Source: a virus
IMG/VR virus record: IMGVR_UViG_3300037847_003718
Location: 1 to 21,319 of that record
Length of the DNA stretch: 21,319 bases
Reading direction: 5' to 3' (one strand)
Shown here piece by piece: positions 1 through 7,274 of this stretch. Below the pieces are notes generated by a model. It had not been told where the DNA came from, did not search any database, and worked only from the letters and a program-made list of their open reading frames with translations. The position numbers and the translations under genes are program-made. The first letter of the stretch is position 1, and each line of letters begins with the position of its first letter.

Positions 1-1538
1 TCAGCTCCAATAATTCTTTGTATCTTATCTACAGAATAATACTGTTGCATATTAGACACTGCCATTTCTAGTGTATTCTTCTTGCAAGTGTCTAAGTTTT
101 CCATCTGCTCCATTAAGGTATTCATTCCCTGACGAATCCTAGTCTGTACCGCTAGACCTGACTCACTCGAAGAGGTTGCAACGCCCATCATTGGGTCTGT
201 AGCACCACTGATCTCCTTTGCATCAAAATCACTTCTTTGTTCAAAAGAAGCAATCGTTGGTACAAGTTGTGTGTGTTGATTCGACCACTGAGTCATAAAG
301 TCAGAAATCCGTCCTTTATATCCAGGGATTCCAATCCACTCTCCGTTACCAGAAGCTCTATTCATTTGTTCTGCAGTAACCTTATTTCCTGTAAAGATAC
401 CACCACCCTTTGGAGAGCGATTAATAATATCTAAGGCTTGTGACCTACGCTTATTCTTCTCTCTTTGAGGGTCTTTTAAATTTTCTACCAAACCAAATGT
501 TTCCACTGTATTTCCATAGTCCTCAAAAGTATAGAAAAATGGAATCAACGGAAATTGATTATGACTGTAAGGATTTGGTGTTTTTTCCTGTAATATCCTA
601 GCTCCTGCAAAAACAGTAACATAGGTCTTAGGAACGCTTTTAGAAACCACATTTAACTCAACAGGAGCAACTTCCATTTCAGGTCTTTCCATGATTTTCC
701 TAATGGCCTCATTGGCTTTCCGCTTGGTCTTAAATCCTTGTTGTGAAAATCGTCCCGTTTGTGGATTCACTAAATAAAATTCTTTTTCGTATTCTCTTTC
801 CCATAGTTCAATAATTCTGATCTTCTTACGATGAGCATCCATGTTATAGGCTTCCATGCTCTTAAAACCATAATTAGGATCTACATTTTTATATTTATCT
901 CCTAATTGAATGTTTTGCAAGGATTCTTCTCCCATAAAAGTTTCCTGTATATCCTCTGCTTTTTTAAGGTCTTTCAACGCATCTGGAAACATTTCTTTTG
1001 CCTGAGAAATAGATAAGAGTTTGGTTCTGGCCAATCTGCCCCACTGTGAACAATCAGGAGTGGTTGCTTCTGGATCCATCAACACATTTGCCCAAGATTC
1101 TCTTTTAATATGGATTTTACTATCAAAGTATTCACCTGGTTCTACCGATATATCTACCCAACCACGACCTGTAATTACACCGTCCTTAAACACACGACTG
1201 AACACATTCTGTAAGGATTGGCTTTTATCAATATGATACAATAAAGCAGTAATTAACTTTGCTTCATTGTCATCATTCATTTCTACGGGTCTGGCACGGT
1301 ACGATGTTCTACCTTGTCTTTCAATACCAGTAACCAAGTTTACCTTCGGAAGGATAATATTGAGCTGAAGGGGAGGACGTCCCTCTGCTCTTAATTTGGA
1401 TATATCGGACATATCCCATTGTCCCGTTCCGTACCCACCCGTATAAAAATACATGGATTCTCTTGCAGCTTGCATAAATTGTTTATTGCTACCCTGCATT
1501 GCTTGAAATACTTCGTGTAAATATGCTAAATCACTCAT
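1..1538 (-). CDS. P22-type portal protein, 3' end cut by window edge
   Basis: The portal forms the dodecameric ring at the capsid vertex through which DNA is packaged and ejected. Translating the minus strand from the ATG at 1538 gives an uninterrupted frame of about 512 codons that runs off the left edge. It begins MSDLAYLHEVFQAM and contains landmarks of P22-like portals: an early RPPLQLNIILPKVNLVTGIE segment, then NPYSHNQFPLIPFF, a helix-rich LVENLKDPQREKNKRRSQ segment, and KEISGATDPMMGV followed by SGLAVQTRIRQGMNTL. Its start overlaps the terminase stop as ATGA (1535-1538), which indicates translational coupling. P22-type portals usually exceed 600 residues, so the C-terminus is missing only because the window ends. 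Assignment is from remembered family patterns, not a search. Confidence 0.9.
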   Translation of the reverse strand, partial: MSDLAYLHEVFQAMQGSNKQFMQAARESMYFYTGGYGTGQWDMSDISKLRAEGRPPLQLNIILPKVNLVTGIERQGRTSYRARPVEMNDDNEAKLITALLYHIDKSQSLQNVFSRVFKDGVITGRGWVDISVEPGEYFDSKIHIKRESWANVLMDPEATTPDCSQWGRLARTKLLSISQAKEMFPDALKDLKKAEDIQETFMGEESLQNIQLGDKYKNVDPNYGFKSMEAYNMDAHRKKIRIIELWEREYEKEFYLVNPQTGRFSQQGFKTKRKANEAIRKIMERPEMEVAPVELNVVSKSVPKTYVTVFAGARILQEKTPNPYSHNQFPLIPFFYTFEDYGNTVETFGLVENLKDPQREKNKRRSQALDIINRSPKGGGIFTGNKVTAEQMNRASGNGEWIGIPGYKGRISDFMTQWSNQHTQLVPTIASFEQRSDFDAKEISGATDPMMGVATSSSESGLAVQTRIRQGMNTLMEQMENLDTCKKNTLEMAVSNMQQYYSVDKIQRIIGA

Positions 1539-2941
1539 ATACCCATCCAACTGGTTTTACGCCTAAATAAACTTGGTGTTCTATATCTATCTCTGCGTTT
1601 TGGTTTATTTGAACCTTCTACCGCATGAACTAAATATCGAACACAGTCCATTGCGTGATCATTTTTTTTCACAGGCTCCTCTGGTGCGCTTTTTTCGCTA
1701 TGCCCATGCTTTAATTCTTTCCATTTATAATCCATGATCTCATCCAATAAAAATCCCATATTTCTAACATCAAAGAATTTTAACTGACAATGACCATTTT
1801 TATCTGTCGTTAAGTAGCGTGCTACCCTATCAAAACCTGCACGCTTATCATTATTGGCTCTTTCCCACTCAATACCATACTCTTCCCACTCATCTGCAAT
1901 CGAATATCCGTCACGCTCAGTCCTGTTAATGGACGGGTCGGCAATGAAAGTATAGTCCATCCCTGTCTCTAATCTATCTTCTACCATTGGAACCAGTTCA
2001 TCTATCCTCATTTCATCACCATAAATGATGTCATACACAAAGATATTCTTCTCATCGTCCACTGCAGCAAATAGTATGCTAGTCGGATTTTTATACCCAT
2101 AGTCATACACTACATACCTATTCCACCATTTTGGCATGTCAAATGATTTTATCACATGAATTTTTTCGTCAAACATCGGATAAACCAAGCCTGCAAAATC
2201 ATCCCAACTGCAATACACATAGCGATTAACCCACATCTGAGGCATGGAGAGTAGATGTTTAATGTAATCAGCAGGTAGGTGTGGGTTATCGCTATAAACC
2301 TTTACTTCTTCGTCCGTTTCAGGAGGAGGTATATCTGGTGTCCAAGTACGAGTCTCGATCAACCGATAGTCTCCTTTGGTTTCATTCTGCTTTTCCTTAT
2401 GCTGTTTAAACTTCTTCCAGACCCAATCATGTCCTGCAGGGTTACAAGTATGAAAACTGCAACGCATCACACCCTTCTTCCTTAATTGACCTGCCGCAGC
2501 AATAAAGGTTTGTTCTGAAATTTCTTCTAACTGATCAAACGCATACCACCCTAGATTCATTGACTTAATTCTCTGTATCGAGTCCCTAGAGTCATCTAAA
2601 GCCATATAGACTATCCTTGAACCATTCTTAAAAATAATTTCTCTATCTTGAGACCTGTGCTTGGAAACAAAACCACCCGCTAAGTCCAGGAGTTGAATCA
2701 ATGTCGATTTTTTGAACGCATCGAGTACCTTACGTCCCATTAGTCCTAAGTTATTCTCATACGCTGCACTTTGTTGGATCGCTTCCATGCACATGGCCTC
2801 GGTCTTTCCTGTTCCTAAACTGCCTGCAAGCAAGTGATGCTTGCTCCAACCTGTATATAAATGATACTCCTCTTGATGTGGAAGGGGTCCAGTCGGTGTT
2901 CCATCTGGATTCTTATAGGTAATTAAAATATCGTCATTCAT
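1535..2941 (-). CDS. terL: Terminase large subunit (TerL), ATPase plus nuclease
   Basis: This is the DNA-packaging motor: an N-terminal ATPase translocates DNA into the prohead through the portal, and a C-terminal RNase H-fold nuclease cuts the concatemer. At 468 residues the length is normal. A Walker A motif GSLGTGKT lies at residues 40-47, and a Walker B-like GWYAFDQLEEI at 131-141 supplies D136 and the catalytic acidic pair. Nuclease acidic residues are likely D280 (VVYDYG), D335 (IADPS) and D428/D432 (NDHAMD). The start codon overlaps the preceding stop as ATGA, and the stop overlaps the portal start. The order TerS, small ORF, TerL, portal is a standard packaging cassette. Confidence 0.95.
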   Translation of the reverse strand: MNDDILITYKNPDGTPTGPLPHQEEYHLYTGWSKHHLLAGSLGTGKTEAMCMEAIQQSAAYENNLGLMGRKVLDAFKKSTLIQLLDLAGGFVSKHRSQDREIIFKNGSRIVYMALDDSRDSIQRIKSMNLGWYAFDQLEEISEQTFIAAAGQLRKKGVMRCSFHTCNPAGHDWVWKKFKQHKEKQNETKGDYRLIETRTWTPDIPPPETDEEVKVYSDNPHLPADYIKHLLSMPQMWVNRYVYCSWDDFAGLVYPMFDEKIHVIKSFDMPKWWNRYVVYDYGYKNPTSILFAAVDDEKNIFVYDIIYGDEMRIDELVPMVEDRLETGMDYTFIADPSINRTERDGYSIADEWEEYGIEWERANNDKRAGFDRVARYLTTDKNGHCQLKFFDVRNMGFLLDEIMDYKWKELKHGHSEKSAPEEPVKKNDHAMDCVRYLVHAVEGSNKPKRRDRYRTPSLFRRKTSWMGI

Positions 2942-3147
2942 GATATATTCTTATATAACTCTTTCCAATCTATGGGCAAACTACCGTCCGTTTCTAAATT
3001 AAAAATCTTGATCGCAACATCCGTAATCTCTTTCGATTCTACTTTATCCAATCCGTATAAGTCTCGCAATATGTCCAGTAAGAAGTCTCTAGGAGACAAA
3101 TATTGTATGTCTCCTTTATCATTTACAGCGTATGGATAATACTTCAT
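2938..3147 (-). CDS. Hypothetical 69-residue protein between TerS and TerL
   Basis: I do not recognise this protein. It is 69 residues, soluble and slightly acidic (MKYYPYAVNDKGDIQYLSP at the start), with no cysteine motif, membrane segment or catalytic signature. It overlaps both neighbours by four bases (ATGA at 2938-2941 and 3144-3147), so it is almost certainly translated as part of the TerS-TerL unit. Its position suggests an accessory role in packaging, but that is inferred only from context. Confidence 0.8.
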   Translation of the reverse strand: MKYYPYAVNDKGDIQYLSPRDFLLDILRDLYGLDKVESKEITDVAIKIFNLETDGSLPIDWKELYKNIS

Positions 3148-3767
3148 TTCATATTCTTGATCATTTTTGATCTATCTTTGGGCGTTATTCCTGCCACCAT
3201 CACATTCACTTGTGTGTTGGTCGCATTGGTTCTATCCCTGTACTTATGTGGATCTAACGCTTTTAACTGAAAAATACGCTCTGCTGTATTCTTTGCTTCT
3301 GATGCCTGTTCATACGATAGTTTCTCTAATCCGTCTAAACGCTCTTGATTAAAGGACTTACGCAGAACATCCACAGCTTGTGCAAACTGGGGGTCGTTCT
3401 TCATCGCATATTGAATACTACCATAATAAAATCCCATCTTATTGGCTGCGATCGAAGGAAAGCCGTGACAATCAACCATTGTCTTTAAAAAGGCATCCTT
3501 TTTATCGTCTGTAAATCGAACCTTTTTACTGGTATCGATTTCCAGGGTTGATAAGAAATTTGCATAATATTCATTGTCGTGCAGATCTTTGACTGCCTGT
3601 TTGACAGCCGACTTCTCCATCTCCTTTGGCGATTTTTTACGGTGTGCGTCTTTCAAATCGGTTGGAATATATGTAATGAAATATGTTATATAAAAGTAGT
3701 AATCCTTGTTATTGTGGAATTTAAAGGGGGCGATGTTTTGCAAGAAAAAATGTATGGGGGGTAACAT
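3144..3767 (-). CDS. Putative terminase small subunit; N-terminus uncertain
   Basis: The small terminase subunit recognises phage DNA and regulates TerL. The C-terminal 150 residues look like a TerS: KKDAFLKTMVDCHGFPSIAA resembles the helix-turn-helix arrangement in which a protein learns to recognise a 'step' of DNA, and a helical stretch ending RIFQLKALDPHKYRDR is typical of TerS proteins encoded just before TerL. The frame opens at ATG 3767, with GAGGGG five bases upstream, giving 207 residues. The first ~35 residues are rich in Phe, Tyr and Ile and look unlike the rest. An internal ATG at 3620 (158 residues, MEKSAVKQAV) may be the true start, but its AAAGGAG sits directly against the ATG, too close for an ideal SD. 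Function rests on position and helical pattern. Confidence 0.7.
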   Translation of the reverse strand: MLPPIHFFLQNIAPFKFHNNKDYYFYITYFITYIPTDLKDAHRKKSPKEMEKSAVKQAVKDLHDNEYYANFLSTLEIDTSKKVRFTDDKKDAFLKTMVDCHGFPSIAANKMGFYYGSIQYAMKNDPQFAQAVDVLRKSFNQERLDGLEKLSYEQASEAKNTAERIFQLKALDPHKYRDRTNATNTQVNVMVAGITPKDRSKMIKNMK

Positions 3768-4066
3768 ATATGCCCCTCGCTTTCCGTCGTCGTTGGTATG
3801 GGGGGGGTGATCTGCCCTCGTTAATATGTCGCACGATGTCGCAACACCTTATAATTAATTAAATCAATTCATTCCGTCCGTCCCTTTTAACTTCAATTAT
3901 AGCTGCACTTATTACAGATCTGTTCAATTAATACTTTATAATACTTTCGCCTCGCCTCTAAGATTATCAATATATATAATTGAAAGTATTTCATTGTGTC
4001 GGCTTGTTTTGTGTGTAAGTTAAGGGTGTAAATAATCACAAACAATCATACGCTTGAGGAGGCAAT
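3768..4066. promoter_or_regulatory. Divergent intergenic control region
   Basis: This ~300-base stretch separates leftward packaging genes from the rightward block and has no credible ORF. It contains an eight-base G tract (3800-3807), a direct repeat of ATGTCGCA with a 10-base period (3826-3833 and 3836-3843), CCGTCCGTCCC near 3874, and a perfect palindrome (3914-3923). TATAAT boxes on the plus strand lie at 3937-3942 and 3975-3980, and on the minus strand at 3896-3901. None has a convincing -35 element at 16-18 bases, so exact promoters are not assigned. The rightward operon starts after a strong GAGGAGG SD. A packaging recognition site next to terS is also possible. Confidence 0.6.
3914..3923. 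promoter_or_regulatory. Perfect 10-bp palindrome, candidate operator
   Basis: ACAGATCTGT is a perfect inverted repeat. It sits between the minus-strand TATAAT at 3896-3901 and the plus-strand TATAAT at 3937-3942, the expected place for a dimeric repressor or activator to control both directions. A 10-bp palindrome can occur by chance, so this is a candidate only. Confidence 0.3.
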
Positions 4067-4333
4067 ATGAAACTAACAGAAGAGCAAAAACTAGGTTTGA
4101 AATCTCTTAATTATCAACCTATTGGAAAATATAAAAATCCACTTAATAATATATCTGATGCAATCTCTATTTGTATTTATAGAGATGATTTTAAAGACAA
4201 TGAAGCTTTTGATATAATAGCTGAAAATTTAAATATAAAAAATGCAACAAATATACAATTTGCTGTTGTAGGCTTTAAGGGTGGCTATAAGAAGAGCGAA
4301 CTAAATGAAACTCTTTTTAAGGGGGGAAAGTAG
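4067..4333 (+). CDS. Hypothetical 88-residue protein, first gene of rightward block
   Basis: The start is well supported by GAGGAGG seven bases before the ATG. The product (MKLTEEQKLGLKSLNYQPIG...) is lysine-rich with no recognisable domain, membrane segment or cysteine motif. It is the promoter-proximal gene of the AT-rich rightward operon, so it would be the earliest and strongest expressed member. It abuts the next ATG with no gap. Function unknown. Confidence 0.75.
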   Translation: MKLTEEQKLGLKSLNYQPIGKYKNPLNNISDAISICIYRDDFKDNEAFDIIAENLNIKNATNIQFAVVGFKGGYKKSELNETLFKGGK

Positions 4334-4558
4334 ATGAAGGATTATAAAAAACTTATCTTAAAAGGTATGGGAAAATCTAAGGTTAGAACCATAGTTAAGA
4401 AGTGGATCATAGAACAATCAAACCTAGCTTTAGAATATGGAGATACTATTTCAATTCCTAGTTATTCTATTGTTTCAGGCTTTGGACTTCCTGATCTTGG
4501 TGAAGATGACGATTTTTGCTTTGGTGATTTAACAGAATTTTTAAATAATAAAATATAG
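4334..4558 (+). CDS. Hypothetical 74-residue protein
   Basis: The ATG follows the previous stop directly (TAGATG), and GGGGGGAAAG in the upstream gene serves as ribosome binding site. The N-terminal half is basic (KKLILKGMGKSKVRTIVKKW) and the C-terminal half acidic (LPDLGEDDDFCFGDLTEF), an uneven charge distribution sometimes seen in small nucleic-acid-binding or inhibitor proteins. No family recognised. Confidence 0.7.
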   Translation: MKDYKKLILKGMGKSKVRTIVKKWIIEQSNLALEYGDTISIPSYSIVSGFGLPDLGEDDDFCFGDLTEFLNNKI

Positions 4559-4570
4559 GAGGCAATTAAA

Positions 4571-5158
4571 ATGAAAGTAAAAAACATACTCACAAACACA
4601 AACTCAAAGATTAAGAAAACAGCCAAATTAAATAATATTAGATTATATGAGTTTAATCTACCAGCAATTGATTCTTGCCCTTTTGCAAAAGATTGTTTGG
4701 CTTATTGCTATGCAAATAAAGGGACTTTTTTATATAAAGTTGTTCAGGATAAATACAAGGCAAACTATAAACTCACAAAAGATAGCAAGGCTTTTATTAA
4801 TCAAGTTCAATCCGAAATCGATAGTAAAAAAGTTGAAGCTATTCGCATTCATTCAAGCGGAGATTTTTACAATCTTAAATATCTTAAATCTTGGGTAAAG
4901 ATAGCTAAAAACAATCCTAATGTTATCTTTTATGGATATACAAAAAGCGTCCCATTATTCCGCCATATTGAAGCACCTAGCAACTTTGTTTTTTGCTTCT
5001 CTCAAGGTGGTAAAAAAGATCATTTAATAAAAGATACAGATAGGAAAGCAGTCATATTTACAAGCCACGAAGAGCGTAAAAAAGCGGGATATGTAGATTG
5101 TACAATTAATGATTTATTAATGACTACCACACACAAAATAGGCCTTGTATACCATTAA
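4571..5158 (+). CDS. GP88-family phage protein with conserved Cys motif
   Basis: The 195-residue product matches what I remember of the phage 'gene product 88' (GP88) family: a Cys cluster CPFAKDCLAYCYA at 36-48 (C36, C42, C46), then RIHSSGDFYN at 92-101, then a W-x3-A segment and FYGYTKS at 120-126. The Cys spacing is CX5CX3C, not the CX3CX2C of classical radical-SAM enzymes; further cysteines are C142 and C177. The family's biochemical role is, to my knowledge, not established; the invariant Cys, His and Asp residues suggest a metal centre or enzyme. An SD (ATAGGAGGCAAT) precedes the ATG. It is the largest and only recognisable protein of the rightward block apart from the zinc protein at 6812. 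Confidence 0.8.
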   Translation: MKVKNILTNTNSKIKKTAKLNNIRLYEFNLPAIDSCPFAKDCLAYCYANKGTFLYKVVQDKYKANYKLTKDSKAFINQVQSEIDSKKVEAIRIHSSGDFYNLKYLKSWVKIAKNNPNVIFYGYTKSVPLFRHIEAPSNFVFCFSQGGKKDHLIKDTDRKAVIFTSHEERKKAGYVDCTINDLLMTTTHKIGLVYH

Positions 5159-5190
5159 ACAAAAAGGAAACTAGAAAAAGGGGTAATTAA

Positions 5191-5256
5191 ATGACTAAAG
5201 ATGCTCAAACAATAATTGATAAAATGCACAAAGAAATAAGGAAACTAAAACAATGA
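5191..5256 (+). CDS. Predicted 21-residue small protein
   Basis: This tiny frame encodes MTKDAQTIIDKMHKEIRKLK plus one residue. An AAAAGGGG SD lies about seven bases before its ATG, and its stop overlaps the next gene's ATG as ATGA (5253-5256). The product would be one amphipathic, basic helix. Without it, there would be an unexplained gap with a spare SD between the GP88 gene and 5253. It may act mainly by coupling translation to the next gene. Confidence 0.5.
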   Translation: MTKDAQTIIDKMHKEIRKLKQ

Positions 5257-5495
5257 AAACAATAACAGATAAATACATAAAGAGTTTATTTAATTCAATT
5301 AGTAGTGAATTAATAGAACTAGTTAAACAAGCTGAAAAAATGCCGTATACAACGAAAAACAATTACGGGGAGTATATAAAGCTATTAACAATGTTAAAGC
5401 CTCAAGTAGGCTTAAATAATGCCGCTCAATTACTAGTATTGGCTAAGGGTAATAAGCAAGGCATATTAGACGCTAAAAAAATCATTAATAACTAG
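5253..5495 (+). CDS. Hypothetical 80-residue helical protein
   Basis: The product (MKTITDKYIKSLFNSISSEL...) is predicted to be mostly helical and basic, with no cysteines or membrane segment. It is coupled to the 21-residue ORF by an ATGA overlap, and the upstream AAGGAAAC can serve as SD. The C-terminal half LNNAAQLLVLAKGNKQGILD might form a small helical bundle. Family unknown. Confidence 0.7.
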   Translation: MKTITDKYIKSLFNSISSELIELVKQAEKMPYTTKNNYGEYIKLLTMLKPQVGLNNAAQLLVLAKGNKQGILDAKKIINN

Positions 5496-5508
5496 AGGAG
5501 CGTAAACA

Positions 5509-5763
5509 ATGAAAATAATCAATTTTAGGCCAAAACACTATAACGGCAGAGTATATGCCTATAGCATAACAACAGATAAGGGAACTTTTCATATAGATAG
5601 TTGGAATTTTGAAAAAGCATTAATGGGAATAAATCTAAGTAATGCCACTATTAAAAAGTCAAGTGCTAGAGAAAAGCAAGAACTAGAATTTAAACTACCC
5701 AAACAAAAGAAAATAAAACTTTCGGGCAAAATGGTAGAAATAGAGATAAGCAAGGAGGCCTAA
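5509..5763 (+). CDS. Hypothetical 84-residue protein
   Basis: A good SD (GAGGAG, eight bases from the ATG) marks the start. The N-terminal half alternates hydrophobic and polar residues (RVYAYSITTDKGTFHIDSW), suggesting beta strands; the C-terminal third is strongly basic (KLPKQKKIKLSGKMVEIEI). It could bind nucleic acid, but no family is recognised. Confidence 0.7.
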   Translation: MKIINFRPKHYNGRVYAYSITTDKGTFHIDSWNFEKALMGINLSNATIKKSSAREKQELEFKLPKQKKIKLSGKMVEIEISKEA

Positions 5764-5765
5764 TA

Positions 5766-5897
5766 ATGCACCTAGAAATCATTTTAATCTGTGGACTAAT
5801 AGTAAGTCTGCAGCAATTAAGAATCATTGATTTAAAAGAGGATTTAAACCAATGGAAAGAAACTTGTTTATTAAATCAAAGGGAGAGGAAGAGGTAA
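5766..5897 (+). CDS. 43-residue single-pass membrane protein
   Basis: AAGGAGGCC lies just upstream of the ATG at 5766, a strong SD that decides this short gene. Residues 4-17 (EIILICGLIVSLQQ) form one short hydrophobic segment at the extreme N-terminus, followed by a charged helix (LKEDLNQWKETCLLNQRERK). The topology is that of a small inner-membrane peptide with a cytoplasmic helix. It is the only membrane protein predicted in the rightward block; membrane-targeting early peptides occur in many phages, but no specific role can be assigned. Confidence 0.6.
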   Translation: MHLEIILICGLIVSLQQLRIIDLKEDLNQWKETCLLNQRERKR

Positions 5898-5898
5898 A

Positions 5899-6231
5899 AT
5901 GAGCAAAATAAAAGAATATTATAAAATCAAATATGATTTCGTAGTTGCTACCTTATTGGATACTATAGAAAACCCATATTGGTATCCAATAGGTGCAGAA
6001 TATGGAGATGTAATTTGTGTAAAAGATGATGAAATACTTTTGAAGAAAAAAGAATATAAAGAACTTGGTTTAAAAGAGTGGATTAAAATACAATTTGAAC
6101 CACCTACACCAAAGAAATTCCTGGAAAAAAATATTAAAAATGATTTTTATAAGTTTCCAAAGGATTGTTTAGAAAAAGTAATTGAAACTATGTTTTCAAA
6201 AGTTTGTAAAGCACTAAAAGGAGAAGAATAA
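5899..6231 (+). CDS. Hypothetical 110-residue protein with MSKIK start cassette
   Basis: This protein starts MSKIKEYYKIKYDFVVATLL. Its first 16-20 bases are repeated almost exactly at the starts of the genes at 6233 and 6668, while the downstream sequences differ. The body contains NPYWYPIGAEYGDVICVKDDEI, rich in aromatics and Gly and likely beta-structured, followed by a helical, Lys-rich tail. The later gene at 6429 also has a PNWYPLE motif near its N-terminus, a faint similarity. An AGAGG SD precedes the ATG. Function unknown. Confidence 0.7.
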   Translation: MSKIKEYYKIKYDFVVATLLDTIENPYWYPIGAEYGDVICVKDDEILLKKKEYKELGLKEWIKIQFEPPTPKKFLEKNIKNDFYKFPKDCLEKVIETMFSKVCKALKGEE

Positions 6232-6232
6232 A

Positions 6233-6427
6233 ATGAGCAAAATAAAAGTAAATAACATAAGAAAAAAAGCGTTACATTGGTGGAGGGCATTAGACGGCAA
6301 TATGAAAAGAACAATGGTTCTTAATCCCAATGTAAATAAAACAGATAATATAAATGTAAAACTAATTGGCTCTTCATCTTTACAAGTGGAAAGAATGTTT
6401 AAGAATTGGCTAGAGTGGGAGATATAA
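6233..6427 (+). CDS. Hypothetical 64-residue protein with MSKIK start cassette
   Basis: The start is set by AAAGGAG nine bases upstream; the ATG lies one base after the previous stop. It begins with the same 16 bases as 5899 and 6668, then diverges. The KALHWWRALDG segment at residues 12-22 is a Trp-rich helix resembling short phage ORFs I cannot name, followed by a basic region. No cysteines or membrane segment. Confidence 0.65.
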   Translation: MSKIKVNNIRKKALHWWRALDGNMKRTMVLNPNVNKTDNINVKLIGSSSLQVERMFKNWLEWEI

Positions 6428-6428
6428 A

Positions 6429-6671
6429 ATGAAGAAAACAATAAATCAACCAAATTGGTATCCCCTAGAAACATTATCGGAGAAGTACCCTAACCAGATC
6501 AACTGTTGCGATTTCATGTATATGGGTAAGGTCAGTGAAATTGAACTTTACAAAAACATAGTAACAAGAAGATATATCAACATCGATGCAGAAGGATATT
6601 GTTGGTCATATTCTAGTAATGGCTATTTTCAAATAACCGAAAAATCAGCTATCAGAAAGGTCCTAACATGA
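6429..6671 (+). CDS. Hypothetical 80-residue protein
   Basis: A GGGAG SD precedes the ATG, one base after the previous stop. The product carries PNWYPLETLSEKYPNQINCC near its N-terminus and an aromatic, probably beta-rich C-terminal half (EGYCWSYSSNGYFQI). The WYP core echoes the YWYP of the 5899 product, so distant paralogy is possible but weak. Its stop overlaps the next start (ATGA, 6668-6671). Confidence 0.65.
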   Translation: MKKTINQPNWYPLETLSEKYPNQINCCDFMYMGKVSEIELYKNIVTRRYINIDAEGYCWSYSSNGYFQITEKSAIRKVLT

Positions 6672-6811
6672 GCAAAATAAAAGAATACCATCTAAAACTA
6701 GAGGAAGAAGAGACCAGAGAAGAGCGTAGAAAGGCTCTATTTGGTCGTATGTTTGGAGATCCTATAGCAAGTAAGGCTTACTATAGCTTAAAGAGAAAGA
6801 AGAGGGATTAA
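6668..6811 (+). CDS. Hypothetical 47-residue protein with MSKIK start cassette
   Basis: The frame encodes MSKIKEYHLKLEEEETREER followed by a basic tail (SLKRKKRD at the end). Its first 20 bases match the start of the gene at 5899, except that the downstream protein is unrelated. The middle is a long charged helix that might form a coiled coil. It is coupled by ATGA to 6429 and its stop abuts the next ATG. An AAAGG SD lies upstream. Short but well supported by context. Confidence 0.6.
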   Translation: MSKIKEYHLKLEEEETREERRKALFGRMFGDPIASKAYYSLKRKKRD

Positions 6812-7111
6812 ATGCCAATAGGAGGAGACCTATCGCACAATAAATGCGATAATTGTGATTCATTCCTGATCTGGAATGAGTTTGGAGATAGTCGTAGTGA
6901 TGTATCGCAGCTAGAAGAAGTATGCGAGGAGTGTCAATCTAGTTGTACCGATTGTGGCACATATAAAAATTCAGATGAAATATATGGTGGTATGTATCTA
7001 TTTAATAAAGAAGATACAGATGGAGAGATTACACCAAAGTTATATAGTTCTGATGATTTTTTATGTATGCATTGTATTAATAAAAAAGAAAAACAAACAG
7101 AAGAGGTATAA
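6812..7111 (+). CDS. Small zinc-binding protein with four CXXC motifs
   Basis: Eight cysteines form four CXXC pairs: CDNC (12-15), CEEC (38-41), CTDC (45-48) and CMHC (85-88). This is enough ligands for two zinc ribbons, probably with crossed pairing. The body is acidic (many Asp and Glu), so protein binding is more likely than DNA binding. An AGAGGG SD precedes the ATG, which directly follows the previous stop. Zinc coordination is inferred from the CXXC pattern; the target is unknown. Confidence 0.7.
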   Translation: MPIGGDLSHNKCDNCDSFLIWNEFGDSRSDVSQLEEVCEECQSSCTDCGTYKNSDEIYGGMYLFNKEDTDGEITPKLYSSDDFLCMHCINKKEKQTEEV

Positions 7112-7112
7112 A

Positions 7113-7274
7113 ATGAAGTATTATGAAAATATTGCAAGTGAATTAGATGATCTTTTGATACAACATTCTAGGTTTATTAAAAAAAGATACAAGTTAAATC
7201 AAAAGCAAATATCTAAAGTAATTGATACTTGGTCTCAAGGTATAAGCATAAGATATTTAGAAAAAAATGATTAA
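7113..7274 (+). CDS. Hypothetical 53-residue protein, last gene of rightward block
   Basis: The ATG at 7113 follows GAGG and sits one base after the previous stop; longer versions of this frame would overlap the zinc protein and lack an SD. The product (MKYYENIASELDDLLIQHSR...) is all-helical, with LNQKQISKVIDTWSQGISIR at 28-47 resembling a short helix-turn-helix, so DNA binding is possible. The gene ends 27 bases before the terminator hairpin. Confidence 0.6.
   Translation: MKYYENIASELDDLLIQHSRFIKKRYKLNQKQISKVIDTWSQGISIRYLEKND

Noticed and set aside
3724-3807. G-quadruplex
   Set aside because: Only three separate G tracts are present with loops of 27 and 38 bases; a stable four-tract structure is not supported.
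4606-4726. Calling the GP88 protein a radical SAM enzyme
   Set aside because: The Cys spacing is CX5CX3C rather than CX3CX2C, and no other SAM-binding motif is visible.
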